Source: Sphingomonas xanthus
GTDB lineage: Bacteria; Pseudomonadota; Alphaproteobacteria; Sphingomonadales; Sphingomonadaceae
Length of the DNA: 64,000 bases
Reading direction: 5' to 3'
Assembly: GCF_007998985.1 (NCBI RefSeq)
Contig: NZ_CP041659.1
Location: forward strand, 496,001 to 560,000
Shown: piece by piece, positions 54,109-62,503 of the stretch
How positions within the stretch are numbered: position 1 is the first letter of the stretch
Layout: each line of letters starts with the position of its first letter
Notes under the pieces: generated by a model
What the model was told of the DNA's origin: nothing
The model's database searches: none
The model's input: only the letters and a program-made list of their open reading frames with translations
Position numbers and translations under genes: made by a program

Positions 54109-55437
54109 CTAGCGCGCGGCCCAGCGGGGCTCGGCCAGGGCCGCGAGCTGGGCGGCATCTTCCCCGTAGATATCGTCATGGAAGACGACATCGCCCCCGC
54201 TTGGAACAGCGGTTTGATAGACGAGATAGACCGGGATGGGCCTGTCCAGCGCGACCGGTTGTTCCGCCTCCGCGGTCGGCACCTCAAGGTCGCGCCCATG
54301 CAGCCAGCGGGCAAGCCGGCTGGCATCCTCAAGCCGCACGCACCCGCCGCTGAAAAGGCGGGCGTCTTCGTTCAGCAGTTCCTTGTTGGGGGTATCGTGA
54401 AGATAGATGCCCTGCGGATTGGGGAACATGAATTTCATCCGTCCCATCGAATTGTGCGGGCCCGGATCCTGCCGGACCCGGATCTGGATCCGCCCGTTGG
54501 CGACGCCTTGCCAGTCGATTGTGGCCGGGTCGACCGCCACGGCCTGATCGCTCCAGTCGGACAGCACGACATAGCCGAGCTGCCGAAGATAGGCTGGACC
54601 CTGCTTGAGGACATGAGGCGCAATCCGTTCCGCCGTCAGGTCGGGCGGGACGTTCCAATAGGGATTGAGGGCGGTAAACTTGATCGTCGCCGCCATTTGC
54701 GGGGTCGGCTGTTCTTTCTTGCCGACGACGACCCGCATCTGGTCGATGACCTTGCCGTCGTCGACCATGTAGAGGCGCTGGGCGGCGGTATTCACCAAGA
54801 CGTATCGGCCGCCGCCCGGCAGCATCCGGGCACGGTCGAGGTTCAGGCGCAGCAGCGCCGCCGCCCTGGTGTCGCCACGGGTATCGGCGTCGGCGAGCGC
54901 CCGGCGCAGCGAGGCATAACTGGAATGCATCCAAGGCATTGCCCGGACCCATTCCGCAAGGTCCGGCGCCGAAGCGGCATCGGCGAGCAGCCGGTCAGCC
55001 GAGGGGGCCTGCGCGACGGCATCGCGGTCGTTGATCGTCCAGCCCCGCGGCGGTTGCGCCCGAAGCGCGTTCACATAGCGCACCAGCGCCCGGTCGAGCG
55101 CCTTCGACGCGCGCGAGACGGCAGACATCTTCCCATTCCCGGCATCGCGAACCGCGCGTTTCAGTCCCGGGAGATCGAAGCGGGAAGGATCGAGCCCGTC
55201 GAGGCCGGCGGTCTCCAGCTGTTCGATCAGCGCCAGGGCCGCTGCGTCGTCCCCCCAGCCGAACCAGGCCGGACCTTCGGCGGAGCTACGCTCCTCAAGC
55301 GGTGCAGCCGGGGCCGCCTTCGCGGGCGCGGGGAGGCCGGTGGCAAGCGATGCTGCGGCCAGAAAGGCGAAACCCGCCGGACGCGCTGAGCATCCGGCGG
55401 GCTTGCAAGACCATCCGAAGACAGTCCGATTGGCCAT
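54109..55437 (-). CDS. L,D-transpeptidase (LdtD/YcbB type)
   Basis: A 442-residue exported protein: signal peptide (to ~residue 40), a helical YcbB-like N-terminal domain and a YkuD catalytic domain with His347 in YLHDTPNKELLNEDARLF and Cys366-Arg368 in FSGGCVRLED. It makes 3-3 peptidoglycan crosslinks or anchors proteins, in the periplasm. Length is nearer LdtD than the short YbiS type. It ends 5 nt from the TonB-like stop and overlaps the glycine-zipper gene by 1 nt. Confidence 0.87.
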   Translation of the reverse strand: MANRTVFGWSCKPAGCSARPAGFAFLAAASLATGLPAPAKAAPAAPLEERSSAEGPAWFGWGDDAAALALIEQLETAGLDGLDPSRFDLPGLKRAVRDAGNGKMSAVSRASKALDRALVRYVNALRAQPPRGWTINDRDAVAQAPSADRLLADAASAPDLAEWVRAMPWMHSSYASLRRALADADTRGDTRAAALLRLNLDRARMLPGGGRYVLVNTAAQRLYMVDDGKVIDQMRVVVGKKEQPTPQMAATIKFTALNPYWNVPPDLTAERIAPHVLKQGPAYLRQLGYVVLSDWSDQAVAVDPATIDWQGVANGRIQIRVRQDPGPHNSMGRMKFMFPNPQGIYLHDTPNKELLNEDARLFSGGCVRLEDASRLARWLHGRDLEVPTAEAEQPVALDRPIPVYLVYQTAVPSGGDVVFHDDIYGEDAAQLAALAEPRWAAR

Positions 55438-55991
55438 TAGCCGCGTTCACCCGACATGGTCGGGGCCGGCTGGCTCGGGGTGTAGCCCTGGGGCGAACCC
55501 TGATAATATTGGCCGTTGTAGACATAGCCGTCGGCGCGGCCGTCACGGTCGTTGTCGGCCCAAACCGCGCCGGCCAGACCGCCGACCGCAGCGCCGATCA
55601 CGGCACCTTCGATCACGCCGAGGCCCGGGATGACCGCACCGGCCACTGCACCAGCGGCGCCGCCAATGCCGGCACCCGTCACAACGCGGCGCAGCGTCGG
55701 GTCATAGCCCGTCGGGGTACCCGAATAATATTGACCGTTCTGGACATAGCCATCGGCATAGCCGTCGCCATTATTGTCGGCCCACACCGCGCCGGCGATT
55801 CCACCGACAGCGGCGCCGATCGCGGCACCTTCAATCACATTCACGCCCGGAACCACGGCACCGATGGCGGCGCCGCCAGCGGCGCCGACGGCGGCGCCCT
55901 GGGCAATATCACCGGCAGTCCGGCTATCGGTGGCACAGGCCGCGAGCGACATGGAACCGGCGAGGAGAATCGCCATCATCGACTTACGCAT
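55437..55991 (-). CDS. Glycine-zipper lipoprotein with duplicated Ca-binding-type loop
   Basis: A 184-residue outer-membrane-type lipoprotein (lipobox SLAAC, Cys19). It is an internal duplication with 74-residue period: each copy has a glycine zipper (GAAVGGIAGAV and GAAVGGLAGAV), then DNNGDGYAD (72-80) or DNDRDGRAD (146-154), fitting the DxDxDGxxD calcium loop, then DGYV-NGQYY. Glycine-zipper 2TM lipoproteins are linked to envelope integrity. An EcfG-like promoter lies upstream. It directly precedes the L,D-transpeptidase gene, suggesting a shared transcript. Confidence 0.8.
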   Translation of the reverse strand: MRKSMMAILLAGSMSLAACATDSRTAGDIAQGAAVGAAGGAAIGAVVPGVNVIEGAAIGAAVGGIAGAVWADNNGDGYADGYVQNGQYYSGTPTGYDPTLRRVVTGAGIGGAAGAVAGAVIPGLGVIEGAVIGAAVGGLAGAVWADNDRDGRADGYVYNGQYYQGSPQGYTPSQPAPTMSGERG

Positions 55992-56076
55992 CTTCTGACT
56001 CCCTTTTGCATTTGAAACGGACCGTGCCCCAGGACCCGACGACCCCCGGCAGCGGTGCAACAGTCACGTTTCGCCC

Positions 56077-56101
56077 AACGAGGATGCGCCCAAGAGGTTC
56101 C
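56077..56101 (-). promoter_or_regulatory. Candidate EcfG promoter of the glycine-zipper/L,D-transpeptidase unit
   Basis: On the reverse strand GGAAC (56097-56101), 16 nt, CGTT (56077-56080), an exact GGAAC-N16-CGTT. Predicted start near 56070, giving an ~80-nt leader before ATG 55991. Confidence 0.55.
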
Positions 56102-56196
56102 GGCAACCCAACGACCAAGCTTTTCCGCTCATCGATACCGCGATTGAACGCTTCCCTCTTGCAGTACAGGAAAAAGGCGCGTTGAACGCTGGTCTA

Positions 56197-56544
56197 ATGA
56201 AAGCCACAATTTACCATAATCCGAACTGCGGAACGTCCCGCAAGACACTGGAAATCCTGCGGAATGGGGGGGCGGAGGTTCGCGTGATCGAATATCTCAA
56301 GACCCCTCCGAGCCGCGAGGAGCTGATGCGACTCTATGAACGCGGCGGAATCACGCCGCGCGAAGGGCTGCGGGCCAAGGAAGCGCTGGCCCGCGAACTG
56401 GGCCTCACAGACCCGGACGTCGCCGACGGGGCAATTCTCGACGCGATGATGGAACATCCGATTCTCATCCAGCGGCCGCTGGTGGAAACGGAAAAGGGCG
56501 TCAAACTCTGCCGCCCGCAGGACGAGGTGCGCGAACTGCTTTGA
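56197..56544 (+). CDS. arsC: Arsenate reductase, glutaredoxin-dependent (ArsC)
   Basis: A 115-residue thioredoxin-fold protein: [20 protein letters not shown] with the catalytic Cys11, [13 protein letters not shown] and [15 protein letters not shown] with the Arg that stabilises arsenate. It reduces arsenate to arsenite with glutathione and glutaredoxin; no ars operon is adjacent, so a housekeeping YffB-like role is possible. TTG 56182 has the better ribosome site (AAGG, 4-nt spacer), so the protein may start 5 residues earlier. Confidence 0.87.
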   Translation: MKATIYHNPNCGTSRKTLEILRNGGAEVRVIEYLKTPPSREELMRLYERGGITPREGLRAKEALARELGLTDPDVADGAILDAMMEHPILIQRPLVETEKGVKLCRPQDEVRELL

Positions 56545-56557
56545 CCCGGGCAAGGCC

Positions 56558-57316
56558 ATGAGCGAAGGGCTGGACCCAAGGATGCTGCTGCGTGGCTATG
56601 CCGCCGGAATCTTCCCCATGGCTGACAGCCGCGACGCCGGGGATATTTTCTGGGTCGAGCCGCGCCGGCGCGCCGTCATCCCCTTGGAGTCCTTCCATGT
56701 GTCGCGATCACTCGCCAAGCGCATCCGTTCGGGAAAGTTCCTGGTCACCCGCGACCGGGCCTTTCCCGAAGTGATGCTGGCCTGCGCCGACCGCGAGGAA
56801 ACCTGGATCAATGCGACGATCGAACGGGCGACACTCGGCCTGCACGCCGTCGGCCATGCCCACAGCATCGAATGCTGGCACGACGGCGCGCTGGTCGGCG
56901 GCCTCTATGGGGTCAAGCTCGGCCGGGCCTTCTTCGGCGAGTCGATGTTCAGCCGGATGGACGATGCTTCGAAAGTCGCGCTGGCCTGGCTTGTAGCCCG
57001 GCTCAAGGTCGGACGCTTCACCCTGCTCGATTGCCAGTTCATGACCCCGCACCTCTCCTCGCTTGGCGCGAAGGCGGTCAGCCGCGACCGCTACGCCGGA
57101 TTATTGGCGGCGGCGCTGTCCTCGTCCGGTGTTTCGGCCGCCGGCGGCGTCTCGCCGGGCACCGCCGCGGCGGGATCGCCCGTTGCGGAAGGCGCAGAGT
57201 CCCTCGCCTCGCCCGAGTTCGACGAGCTTGACCGGCTGCTCGACGCCGCGGGCGCGGTCGGCGCTTCGGGACCGTCCGGCCAGCTCATCGCGCAGCTTTT
57301 GGGCCAGACGTCGTAA
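56558..57316 (+). CDS. aat: Leucyl/phenylalanyl-tRNA-protein transferase
   Basis: A 252-residue enzyme attaching Leu or Phe to proteins with N-terminal Arg/Lys (N-end rule): [53 protein letters not shown] and [20 protein letters not shown]. After the conserved core (to about residue 190), an extra ~60-residue Gly/Ser/Ala-rich tail is encoded in the region overlapping the antisense DUF2155 gene. Confidence 0.93.
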   Translation: MSEGLDPRMLLRGYAAGIFPMADSRDAGDIFWVEPRRRAVIPLESFHVSRSLAKRIRSGKFLVTRDRAFPEVMLACADREETWINATIERATLGLHAVGHAHSIECWHDGALVGGLYGVKLGRAFFGESMFSRMDDASKVALAWLVARLKVGRFTLLDCQFMTPHLSSLGAKAVSRDRYAGLLAAALSSSGVSAAGGVSPGTAAAGSPVAEGAESLASPEFDELDRLLDAAGAVGASGPSGQLIAQLLGQTS

Positions 57317-57726
57317 ACCGGGTCCTCGACCACGTTCAGCGACGGACTTTCCTTGTAGAGCCAACCGGAAAAGCGCCGAATCCATTGACCGTCCGGACGG
57401 CGAACATCGACGTGGACGAAAGCCCCGGTCAGCTTTTCGGCTTCCCATGGCGCGCTGGTTTCGCAGGCACGAAGGCGGATCGTCACATCCTTGACCCGGA
57501 TAGCCTGGCCTGGGCGCAGCCGCAGGTCGCGGACAATGCCGTTGCGCTTGTTAAGGAGGCCAAGGACCGCAACCCGTTCCGCCATTGGCGTGACGCCCGG
57601 CTGCTCGGCCGCGGCGCGGGGCATGTCAACGGTCGTTACCTGGTTGCTGTCGACCTGCGCCGCCCGTTCGCAACCGGCGAGCGCGGCCAGCGCGGCGATT
57701 GGCAGGAGGGTCTTGGCCACGGTCAC
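57091..57726 (-). CDS. DUF2155 domain protein, exported
   Basis: About 211 residues with signal/lipobox-like ALAALAGC near the N-terminus, the DUF2155 core ([58 protein letters not shown]) and a Pro/Ser/Ala-rich C-terminal tail of ~65 residues. Function unknown; conserved in alphaproteobacteria near NDUFA12 genes. GTG 57726 was chosen as the first start after the NDUFA12 stop; GTG 57744 and GTG 57720 are alternatives. The tail overlaps aat by 226 nt. Confidence 0.77.
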   Translation of the reverse strand: MTVAKTLLPIAALAALAGCERAAQVDSNQVTTVDMPRAAAEQPGVTPMAERVAVLGLLNKRNGIVRDLRLRPGQAIRVKDVTIRLRACETSAPWEAEKLTGAFVHVDVRRPDGQWIRRFSGWLYKESPSLNVVEDPVYDVWPKSCAMSWPDGPEAPTAPAASSSRSSSSNSGEARDSAPSATGDPAAAVPGETPPAAETPDEDSAAANNPA

Positions 57727-57728
57727 CG

Positions 57729-58112
57729 CTATTCGGGCTTCCACGCCTCATAATCGCCGGTCGACAGCGGCCGGGCGTCGGCGCCGGCCATGGACCCGCC
57801 GGGGCGGTAAGCGGCCGTCGTTCCGGTAAGGTTCGGCTGCGGTTCCTGTTCGAAGGTGCGGCGCGGCGGCAGCGCCCTGGACGGAAGTTCCTCAATTGTC
57901 CCGCGCAGCCAGGCGTTCCAGCCCGGCGGCACCCGGCTGCTGTCGTTGGAACCGTCGTAGATCACCCAGCGGCGCTTCGGGTCGTCGCGGTGACGGAAGT
58001 AGATATTGCCATGGTCGTCGCGCCCGACCTCCTCGCCATGCCGACGAGTGACGATGCTGGTCCCCCAGCTGGCGCCGTTCCACCAGGTGAATGCGTTTGC
58101 TAGCCAACCCAT
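57729..58112 (-). CDS. NADH:ubiquinone oxidoreductase subunit NDUFA12 family
   Basis: A 127-residue protein: FTWWNGASWGTSIVTRRHGE, VGRDDHGNIYFRHRDDPKRR, WVIYDGSNDSSRVPPGWNAW, the NDUFA12/B17.2 core found as an accessory complex I subunit in mitochondria and alphaproteobacteria. No nuo operon in the window. It is followed by the DUF2155 gene. Confidence 0.9.
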   Translation of the reverse strand: MGWLANAFTWWNGASWGTSIVTRRHGEEVGRDDHGNIYFRHRDDPKRRWVIYDGSNDSSRVPPGWNAWLRGTIEELPSRALPPRRTFEQEPQPNLTGTTAAYRPGGSMAGADARPLSTGDYEAWKPE

Positions 58113-58170
58113 GGCGGCGCCTTTGCCTCGTCACGCCGCGGGACGCAAGCGGCAGGGCGGCGACCGAGGC

Positions 58171-58629
58171 CTACTGCGCCCATTCGACGCGGTCGCCGGC
58201 TTTGATTCCCAGTTCGGCCGCCCGCCCGCCAGCCAGCTCAAGCACCGTCGACACCGGTCCTTCCGAGAGGATCTGGTCCTCCGAGAAGGGAATCGTATTC
58301 TCGGCGATGTTGGCGATGGTGCCGTCAGACCGGATGAAGATGATGTCCAGCGGGATGAAGGTGTTGCGCATCCAGAAGCTCGCCTGGCGCGGCGTCGGGA
58401 ACGGGAAAATCATTCCTCGGTCGGGGGCTAGGCTCATCCGGTTCATCAGGCCGGTCGCCTGTTCCTGCGGCGTGCCCGCGACCTCGACGATGAATTTATG
58501 GGTCCGGCTGCCGGAACGGACGGTCAGCGGCACCTGCTGCAACCCGGCGGCCGACCGTTCGATCGGGCCGGCATTGCCATGGGATGACTGGCAGGCGGCC
58601 GCTGCACCGAGCAGCGCCAGCGCGATCAT
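58171..58629 (-). CDS. DUF192 family protein, exported
   Basis: A 152-residue protein: signal with AAAACQSS (possible lipobox, Cys13), then the DUF192 fold, IVEVAGTPQEQATGLMNRMS, FPFPTPRQASFWMRNTFIPL, DIIFIRSDGTIANIAENTIP. Function unknown; common in Sphingomonadales after the cold-shock gene. ATG 58629 starts 9 nt after the cold-shock stop. Confidence 0.87.
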   Translation of the reverse strand: MIALALLGAAAACQSSHGNAGPIERSAAGLQQVPLTVRSGSRTHKFIVEVAGTPQEQATGLMNRMSLAPDRGMIFPFPTPRQASFWMRNTFIPLDIIFIRSDGTIANIAENTIPFSEDQILSEGPVSTVLELAGGRAAELGIKAGDRVEWAQ

Positions 58630-58637
58630 CCGCCTGA

Positions 58638-59231
58638 TCAGACCTCGCGAAGCTCGATTGCCGTCAGTCCCTTGCGGCCCTGCGCGATCCGCGCCTCGAG
58701 CTGCTGTCCCGGCAACAGGTCGATGATCTGCGACTGGCGCACGGTTTCCATGTGGACGAAGATATCCTCCCCATCCTCGGTATCGCCGGCGCGGTTGAGA
58801 AAGCCATAGCCCTTGACGCGGTTGAACCATTTGACCTCCACCGGTTCATACTCGCCCGCGGCGTCGGCCAAGGCCGTGCGATCCGCGCGCTCACCCACCC
58901 CATGGACCGGACGCGGTGGCATCGGCAAGGCCGTCGACAAGTCGATCGACAGGATCTTGCGCGCCTGGAAGCCGCGGTCCTGGCGCGAAGCGATGCATTC
59001 GATGGTGGCGCCTTCGGGAAGCGAGCGCCTGGCATGTTCCTTGAGGACGCTGAAATGGATCAGGATATCGCCGTCGCAATCCTCGGACACGAGGAAGCCG
59101 AAGCCGCGCGTGGCGTCGAACCATTTGACCCGCCCAGTGCAGCGCTGGCCTTCGGCAACATCCATCAGGTCCGGCGACTCTTGGTCATCGGCGCTCTGGG
59201 TCGTTTCGGCACTCAAACGCTTCACCCCCAC
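58638..59231 (-). CDS. Double cold-shock domain protein
   Basis: A 197-residue protein with two CSDs: residues ~30-95 (GRVKWFDATRGFGFLVSED, ILIHFSVLKEH) and ~130-195 (VEVKWFNRVKGYGFLNRAG, IFVHMETVRQS), joined by a flexible linker. The RNP-1-like KGYGFL and RNP-2-like FVHM aromatic residues are kept, so RNA/ssDNA binding is likely. Two-domain CSPs are typical of alphaproteobacteria. Confidence 0.9.
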   Translation of the reverse strand: MGVKRLSAETTQSADDQESPDLMDVAEGQRCTGRVKWFDATRGFGFLVSEDCDGDILIHFSVLKEHARRSLPEGATIECIASRQDRGFQARKILSIDLSTALPMPPRPVHGVGERADRTALADAAGEYEPVEVKWFNRVKGYGFLNRAGDTEDGEDIFVHMETVRQSQIIDLLPGQQLEARIAQGRKGLTAIELREV

Positions 59232-59270
59232 TCCTTAACACGGAACCAAGTGTCGAGAAACCGACTAAAG

Positions 59271-59831
59271 TTAACTTTTCGCTGATTCCTGAAGGATTTC
59301 GATGTCGACGGCATTGCCCGGCGCATGATCGACGATCGCTCGGGCAAGGGCAAAACGGTGGCCGGCGCGGATCATCGCGGCCAGGGCCTTCTCGCGCACC
59401 GGGCCGACTGCGGCGGTTTCGGCGAACGGGCCGATCGCGCGGCGACGGGCAAAGCGCAGCGCGGCCTCGACCGCATCGAGGGCCGCCTGTTCCCGGGCAT
59501 CCGCCCCGTCTTCCTCGCCGATACCCGCCGCTGCCAGCGCCTGGACGAGCCGGCGCGGACCATAGCCGCGAGCGCCCAGCGAGCGGGCCTTCGACAGGGC
59601 AAAGGCGCGATCGTCGACATAGCCGGAACGAACCATCCGGTCCGCAAGCACGTCAAGGTCGGGCTCACCGGTCCCGGACCAGCCCCGTTCGCGCAGCTTG
59701 CGGCGCAGGTAGACGATCAGTTTCGCCCTGCTCGTCGCGAAACGCCCGACATAGTGAAGGGCAAGGTCCGCGAGCTTGCTTTCATCAAGCGGTGGTCGGG
59801 GCTTGCGGGCGATGCGGGCGGCCATGGCCAT
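59271..59831 (-). CDS. recX: Regulatory protein RecX
   Basis: About 186 residues made of three-helix RecX repeats: LADLALHYVGRFATSRAKLI, VYLRRKLRERGW, LADRMVRSGYVDDRAFALSK, ARSLGARGYGPRRLVQALAA. It modulates RecA filaments. recA is not in the window. ATG 59831 chosen; ATG 59825 is 2 codons inside. The longer frame upstream has no support. Confidence 0.87.
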   Translation of the reverse strand: MAMAARIARKPRPPLDESKLADLALHYVGRFATSRAKLIVYLRRKLRERGWSGTGEPDLDVLADRMVRSGYVDDRAFALSKARSLGARGYGPRRLVQALAAAGIGEEDGADAREQAALDAVEAALRFARRRAIGPFAETAAVGPVREKALAAMIRAGHRFALARAIVDHAPGNAVDIEILQESAKS

Positions 59832-59933
59832 GTTTGTGCCACACTCCCCCACCATCACGCAAAGAGGCTGCGGGGCTGGCCGCCGGCCATGTTCCAGTGC
59901 CGGCACCACGAAACAACGACAGGAAAACGCCGC

Positions 59934-61697
59934 GTGCTCGACCTCAACACCAGGATCGACGAGACTCTATCAGTTGAAGGTTACACGCCGACGCTGGACG
60001 TCCAGCCGCGTCGCCACGCGGATTTCGTGACGCTCGGCGAAGCGCTCGATTACGCCGCTGAGGGCGCGCGCGGCTTCAATTTCCACGATGCACGCGGAAC
60101 GCTGGTGCTTGCCTATCCTTATGCGCAGCTGCGCGAGGACGCACTGGCCAGCGCGCGGCGCTTCATGACGCTTGGCCTTGAAAAGGGCGACCGGCTGGCG
60201 CTGGTCGCCGAAACCGGTCCCGAATTCGCCGCCTGCTTCTTTGGTGCCATCTATACCGGCCTGTGGCCCGTGCCGCTGCCGCTGCCGACCAGCTTCGGCG
60301 GGCGCGAAGCCTATGTCGATCAATTGCAGGTGATGCTGACTAGCTGCGACCCGCAGCACTTCGTCTATCCCGCCGACCTTGCGGACTATGCCGAGGATGC
60401 CGCCGCCCGCCTCGGTATCCCCGCCCGCCCGTGGGAAAGCCTGGTCGAGATCGAGCAATCGACGGCGGAATTACCGCAGACGGGCCCTGACGAGATCGCC
60501 TATCTTCAGTATAGCAGCGGATCGACCCGCTTCCCGCACGGCGTTGCCGTCACGCATCGCGCGCTGCTCGACAACCTTCATGCCCACGGCCTTGGCACCC
60601 GCATCCAGTCGACCGATCGCTGCGTCAGCTGGCTGCCTTGGTATCATGACATGGGCCTTGTCGGGTGCATGCTGTCACCACTCGCGAACCAGGTGTCGGT
60701 CGATTATCTGAAGACCGAGGATTTCGCTCGCCGGCCCTTGGCCTGGCTCGACCTCATCAGTCGCAATCCCGGCACCACCCTCTCCTATTCGCCGACGTTC
60801 GGCTACGACATCTGCTCGCGGCGGATGAGCAGCCAGACCAAGGCATCCGACCGGTTCGACCTGTCGCGCTGGCGCATCGCCGGCAATGGCGCGGACATGA
60901 TCCGACCGGACGTCATGCAGGCCTTCGTCGACAGCTTCGCGTCCGCCGGTTTCAAGGCCGCCAGCTTCTGCCCGAGCTATGGTCTTGCCGAGGCGACCCT
61001 GGCGGTTTCGATCATGCCGCCGGGCGAAGGCATCCGGCTTGAACTGGTCGAGGAAAGCGAATTGTCGGGCGTCGGTACGCCGGCGCAGGAACGGCCGCGC
61101 CGATACCGCGCGATCGTCAATTGCGGCAAGGCCGTCGAAGGCATGGAGATCGAGATCCGCGACGCCGACGGCGCGGTCCTGCCCGACCGGGCGATCGGCA
61201 AGGTCTGGGTTCGCGGGACCAGCGTGATGGTCGGCTATTACCGTGACCAGGAATCGACCGACGCCTGCATGAAGGACGGGTGGCTGGACACTGGCGACAT
61301 GGGTTATCTTTCGGGCGGCTATATCTTCATCGTCGGCCGCGCCAAGGACATGATCATCATCAATGGCCGCAACCATTGGCCGCAGGACATCGAATGGGCC
61401 GTCGAGCAGCTTCCAGGCTTCAAGTCGGGCGACATTGCGGCCTTCGCCATCACTGGCCCAAGCGGCGAGGAAACGCCGGCGGTCCTGGTCCATTGCCGGA
61501 TCAGCGATCCTGAGGAACGCGGTCGGCTTCGCGACGATATCCGCGAACGGGTTCGGGCAATCACCGGCATCACGCCCGTGGTCGAATTGGTGCCGCCGCG
61601 CACCTTGCCCCGCACCTCGTCGGGCAAGCTCAGCCGGACCAAGGCGCGCAATCTTTACCTGTCCGGGGAAATCCAGCCGTTCGACGTCGCGGCCTGA
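59934..61697 (+). CDS. Fatty acyl-AMP ligase
   Basis: A 587-residue adenylating enzyme: IAYLQYSSGSTRFPHGVAVT (P-loop-like A3), WLPWYHDMGLVGCMLSPL, SFCPSYGLAEATLAVSIMPP, WLDTGDMGYLSGGYIFIVG and GRNHWPQDIEWAVEQLPG. The HDMGL, NHWPQDIE and fold order are those of FAALs that form acyl-AMP for transfer to carrier proteins rather than CoA. No PKS, NRPS or carrier-protein gene is near. GTG 59934 follows AGGAAAA; the frame upstream is a recX shadow. Confidence 0.85.
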   Translation: MLDLNTRIDETLSVEGYTPTLDVQPRRHADFVTLGEALDYAAEGARGFNFHDARGTLVLAYPYAQLREDALASARRFMTLGLEKGDRLALVAETGPEFAACFFGAIYTGLWPVPLPLPTSFGGREAYVDQLQVMLTSCDPQHFVYPADLADYAEDAAARLGIPARPWESLVEIEQSTAELPQTGPDEIAYLQYSSGSTRFPHGVAVTHRALLDNLHAHGLGTRIQSTDRCVSWLPWYHDMGLVGCMLSPLANQVSVDYLKTEDFARRPLAWLDLISRNPGTTLSYSPTFGYDICSRRMSSQTKASDRFDLSRWRIAGNGADMIRPDVMQAFVDSFASAGFKAASFCPSYGLAEATLAVSIMPPGEGIRLELVEESELSGVGTPAQERPRRYRAIVNCGKAVEGMEIEIRDADGAVLPDRAIGKVWVRGTSVMVGYYRDQESTDACMKDGWLDTGDMGYLSGGYIFIVGRAKDMIIINGRNHWPQDIEWAVEQLPGFKSGDIAAFAITGPSGEETPAVLVHCRISDPEERGRLRDDIRERVRAITGITPVVELVPPRTLPRTSSGKLSRTKARNLYLSGEIQPFDVAA

Positions 61698-61733
61698 CCG
61701 GGAACGGTCCTGCCGCCGCCTCGTTTGGCGGGG

Positions 61734-62171
61734 ATGGACGAAACCGAGACCGTCGCGCTGGGGATGCAGCTTCTATGGGCCGGCGCGCTGATGCTTGCCC
61801 TGACCTTGATCCATAGCCTTGGGCTTGCCGGGATCAGCAGGCTGCTTCGGCTGGATCCCGAATTGCTGAAAAAACGCTCATTCGACTCGCAGGCTTGGGG
61901 CCTGATGTCCTTTCTGGGCGCGCTGCTGTTCCTGCTGCATTTTGTCGAGATTTTCCTGTTCGCCATCTTCTACGTGCTGATCGGCGCGATCCAGGGGATG
62001 GAAGAAGCGGTGTTTTTCTCCGCATCAACCTATGCGACGATCGGCTTTACCGAGAGCTTCCCGGAAAACTGGCGCCTGGTCGGCGCGTTCGAAGGCCTGA
62101 TCGGCTTCATCCTCATCGGCTGGTCCACGGCATTTATCGTCAACACGATGAACCGACTGCGCGAAGGCTGA
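61734..62171 (+). CDS. Small ion-channel-like membrane protein
   Basis: A 145-residue protein with four predicted membrane helices: two N-terminal (LLWAGALMLALTLIHSLGLA, then FLGALLFLLHFVEIFLFAIF), then a pore-type loop FFSASTYATIGFTESFPENW and a last helix GLIGFILIGWSTAFIVNTMN, like two-pore-helix potassium channels (Ion_trans_2). The filter-like TIGFT differs from canonical T[VI]G[YF]G. Ion selectivity is unknown. ATG 61734 has GGCGGGG upstream. Confidence 0.75.
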   Translation: MDETETVALGMQLLWAGALMLALTLIHSLGLAGISRLLRLDPELLKKRSFDSQAWGLMSFLGALLFLLHFVEIFLFAIFYVLIGAIQGMEEAVFFSASTYATIGFTESFPENWRLVGAFEGLIGFILIGWSTAFIVNTMNRLREG

Positions 62172-62231
62172 GCCGGTCGGCACTGGGGCCTTGCACCGCG
62201 GCCAAGGCGTCGCTACTTCGCGCCTCGGCCT

Positions 62232-62307
62232 AGGGGTATAGCTCAGTTGGTAGAGCATCGGTCTCCAAAACCGAGGGTCGTGGGTTCGAGTCCCCCTGCC
62301 CCTGCCA
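62232..62307 (+). tRNA. tRNA-Trp (CCA anticodon)
   Basis: 76 nt including an encoded 3' CCA (62305-62307). The acceptor stem AGGGGTA/TGCCCCT is complete with one G-U, the D arm is GCTCAGTTGGTAGAGC, the anticodon arm is CGGTCTCCAAAACCG with anticodon CCA, and the T arm holds GGGTTCGAGTCCCCC. It is the expected neighbour of secE-nusG in this class. Confidence 0.97.
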
Positions 62308-62443
62308 GGTCGTAGCAAGGCGCGCTGAGGAATGGCGTCGCAGGTCCGCGAAGCGGATGCGGAGCAACCGGCCAGCGCGCAATGCCGGTCTGACGTCGCG
62401 GGATTTACTCCCGACACGGGGTGCGCTAATCGCTCTCCACGAT

Positions 62444-62479
62444 CGAGGTCCGGCGGGTTGTCCGCGGACCTCGTTTTTC
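62444..62479 (+). terminator. Intrinsic terminator between tRNA-Trp and secE
   Basis: CGAGGTCCG (62444-62452) pairs with CGGACCTCG (62465-62473), extended by CGG/CCG around a short loop with one bulge, then TTTTTC. It lies 137 nt after tRNA-Trp and 30 nt before the secE GTG. Confidence 0.8.
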
Positions 62480-62503
62480 TATCTGCTTGAGGACATCGAC
62501 ATC

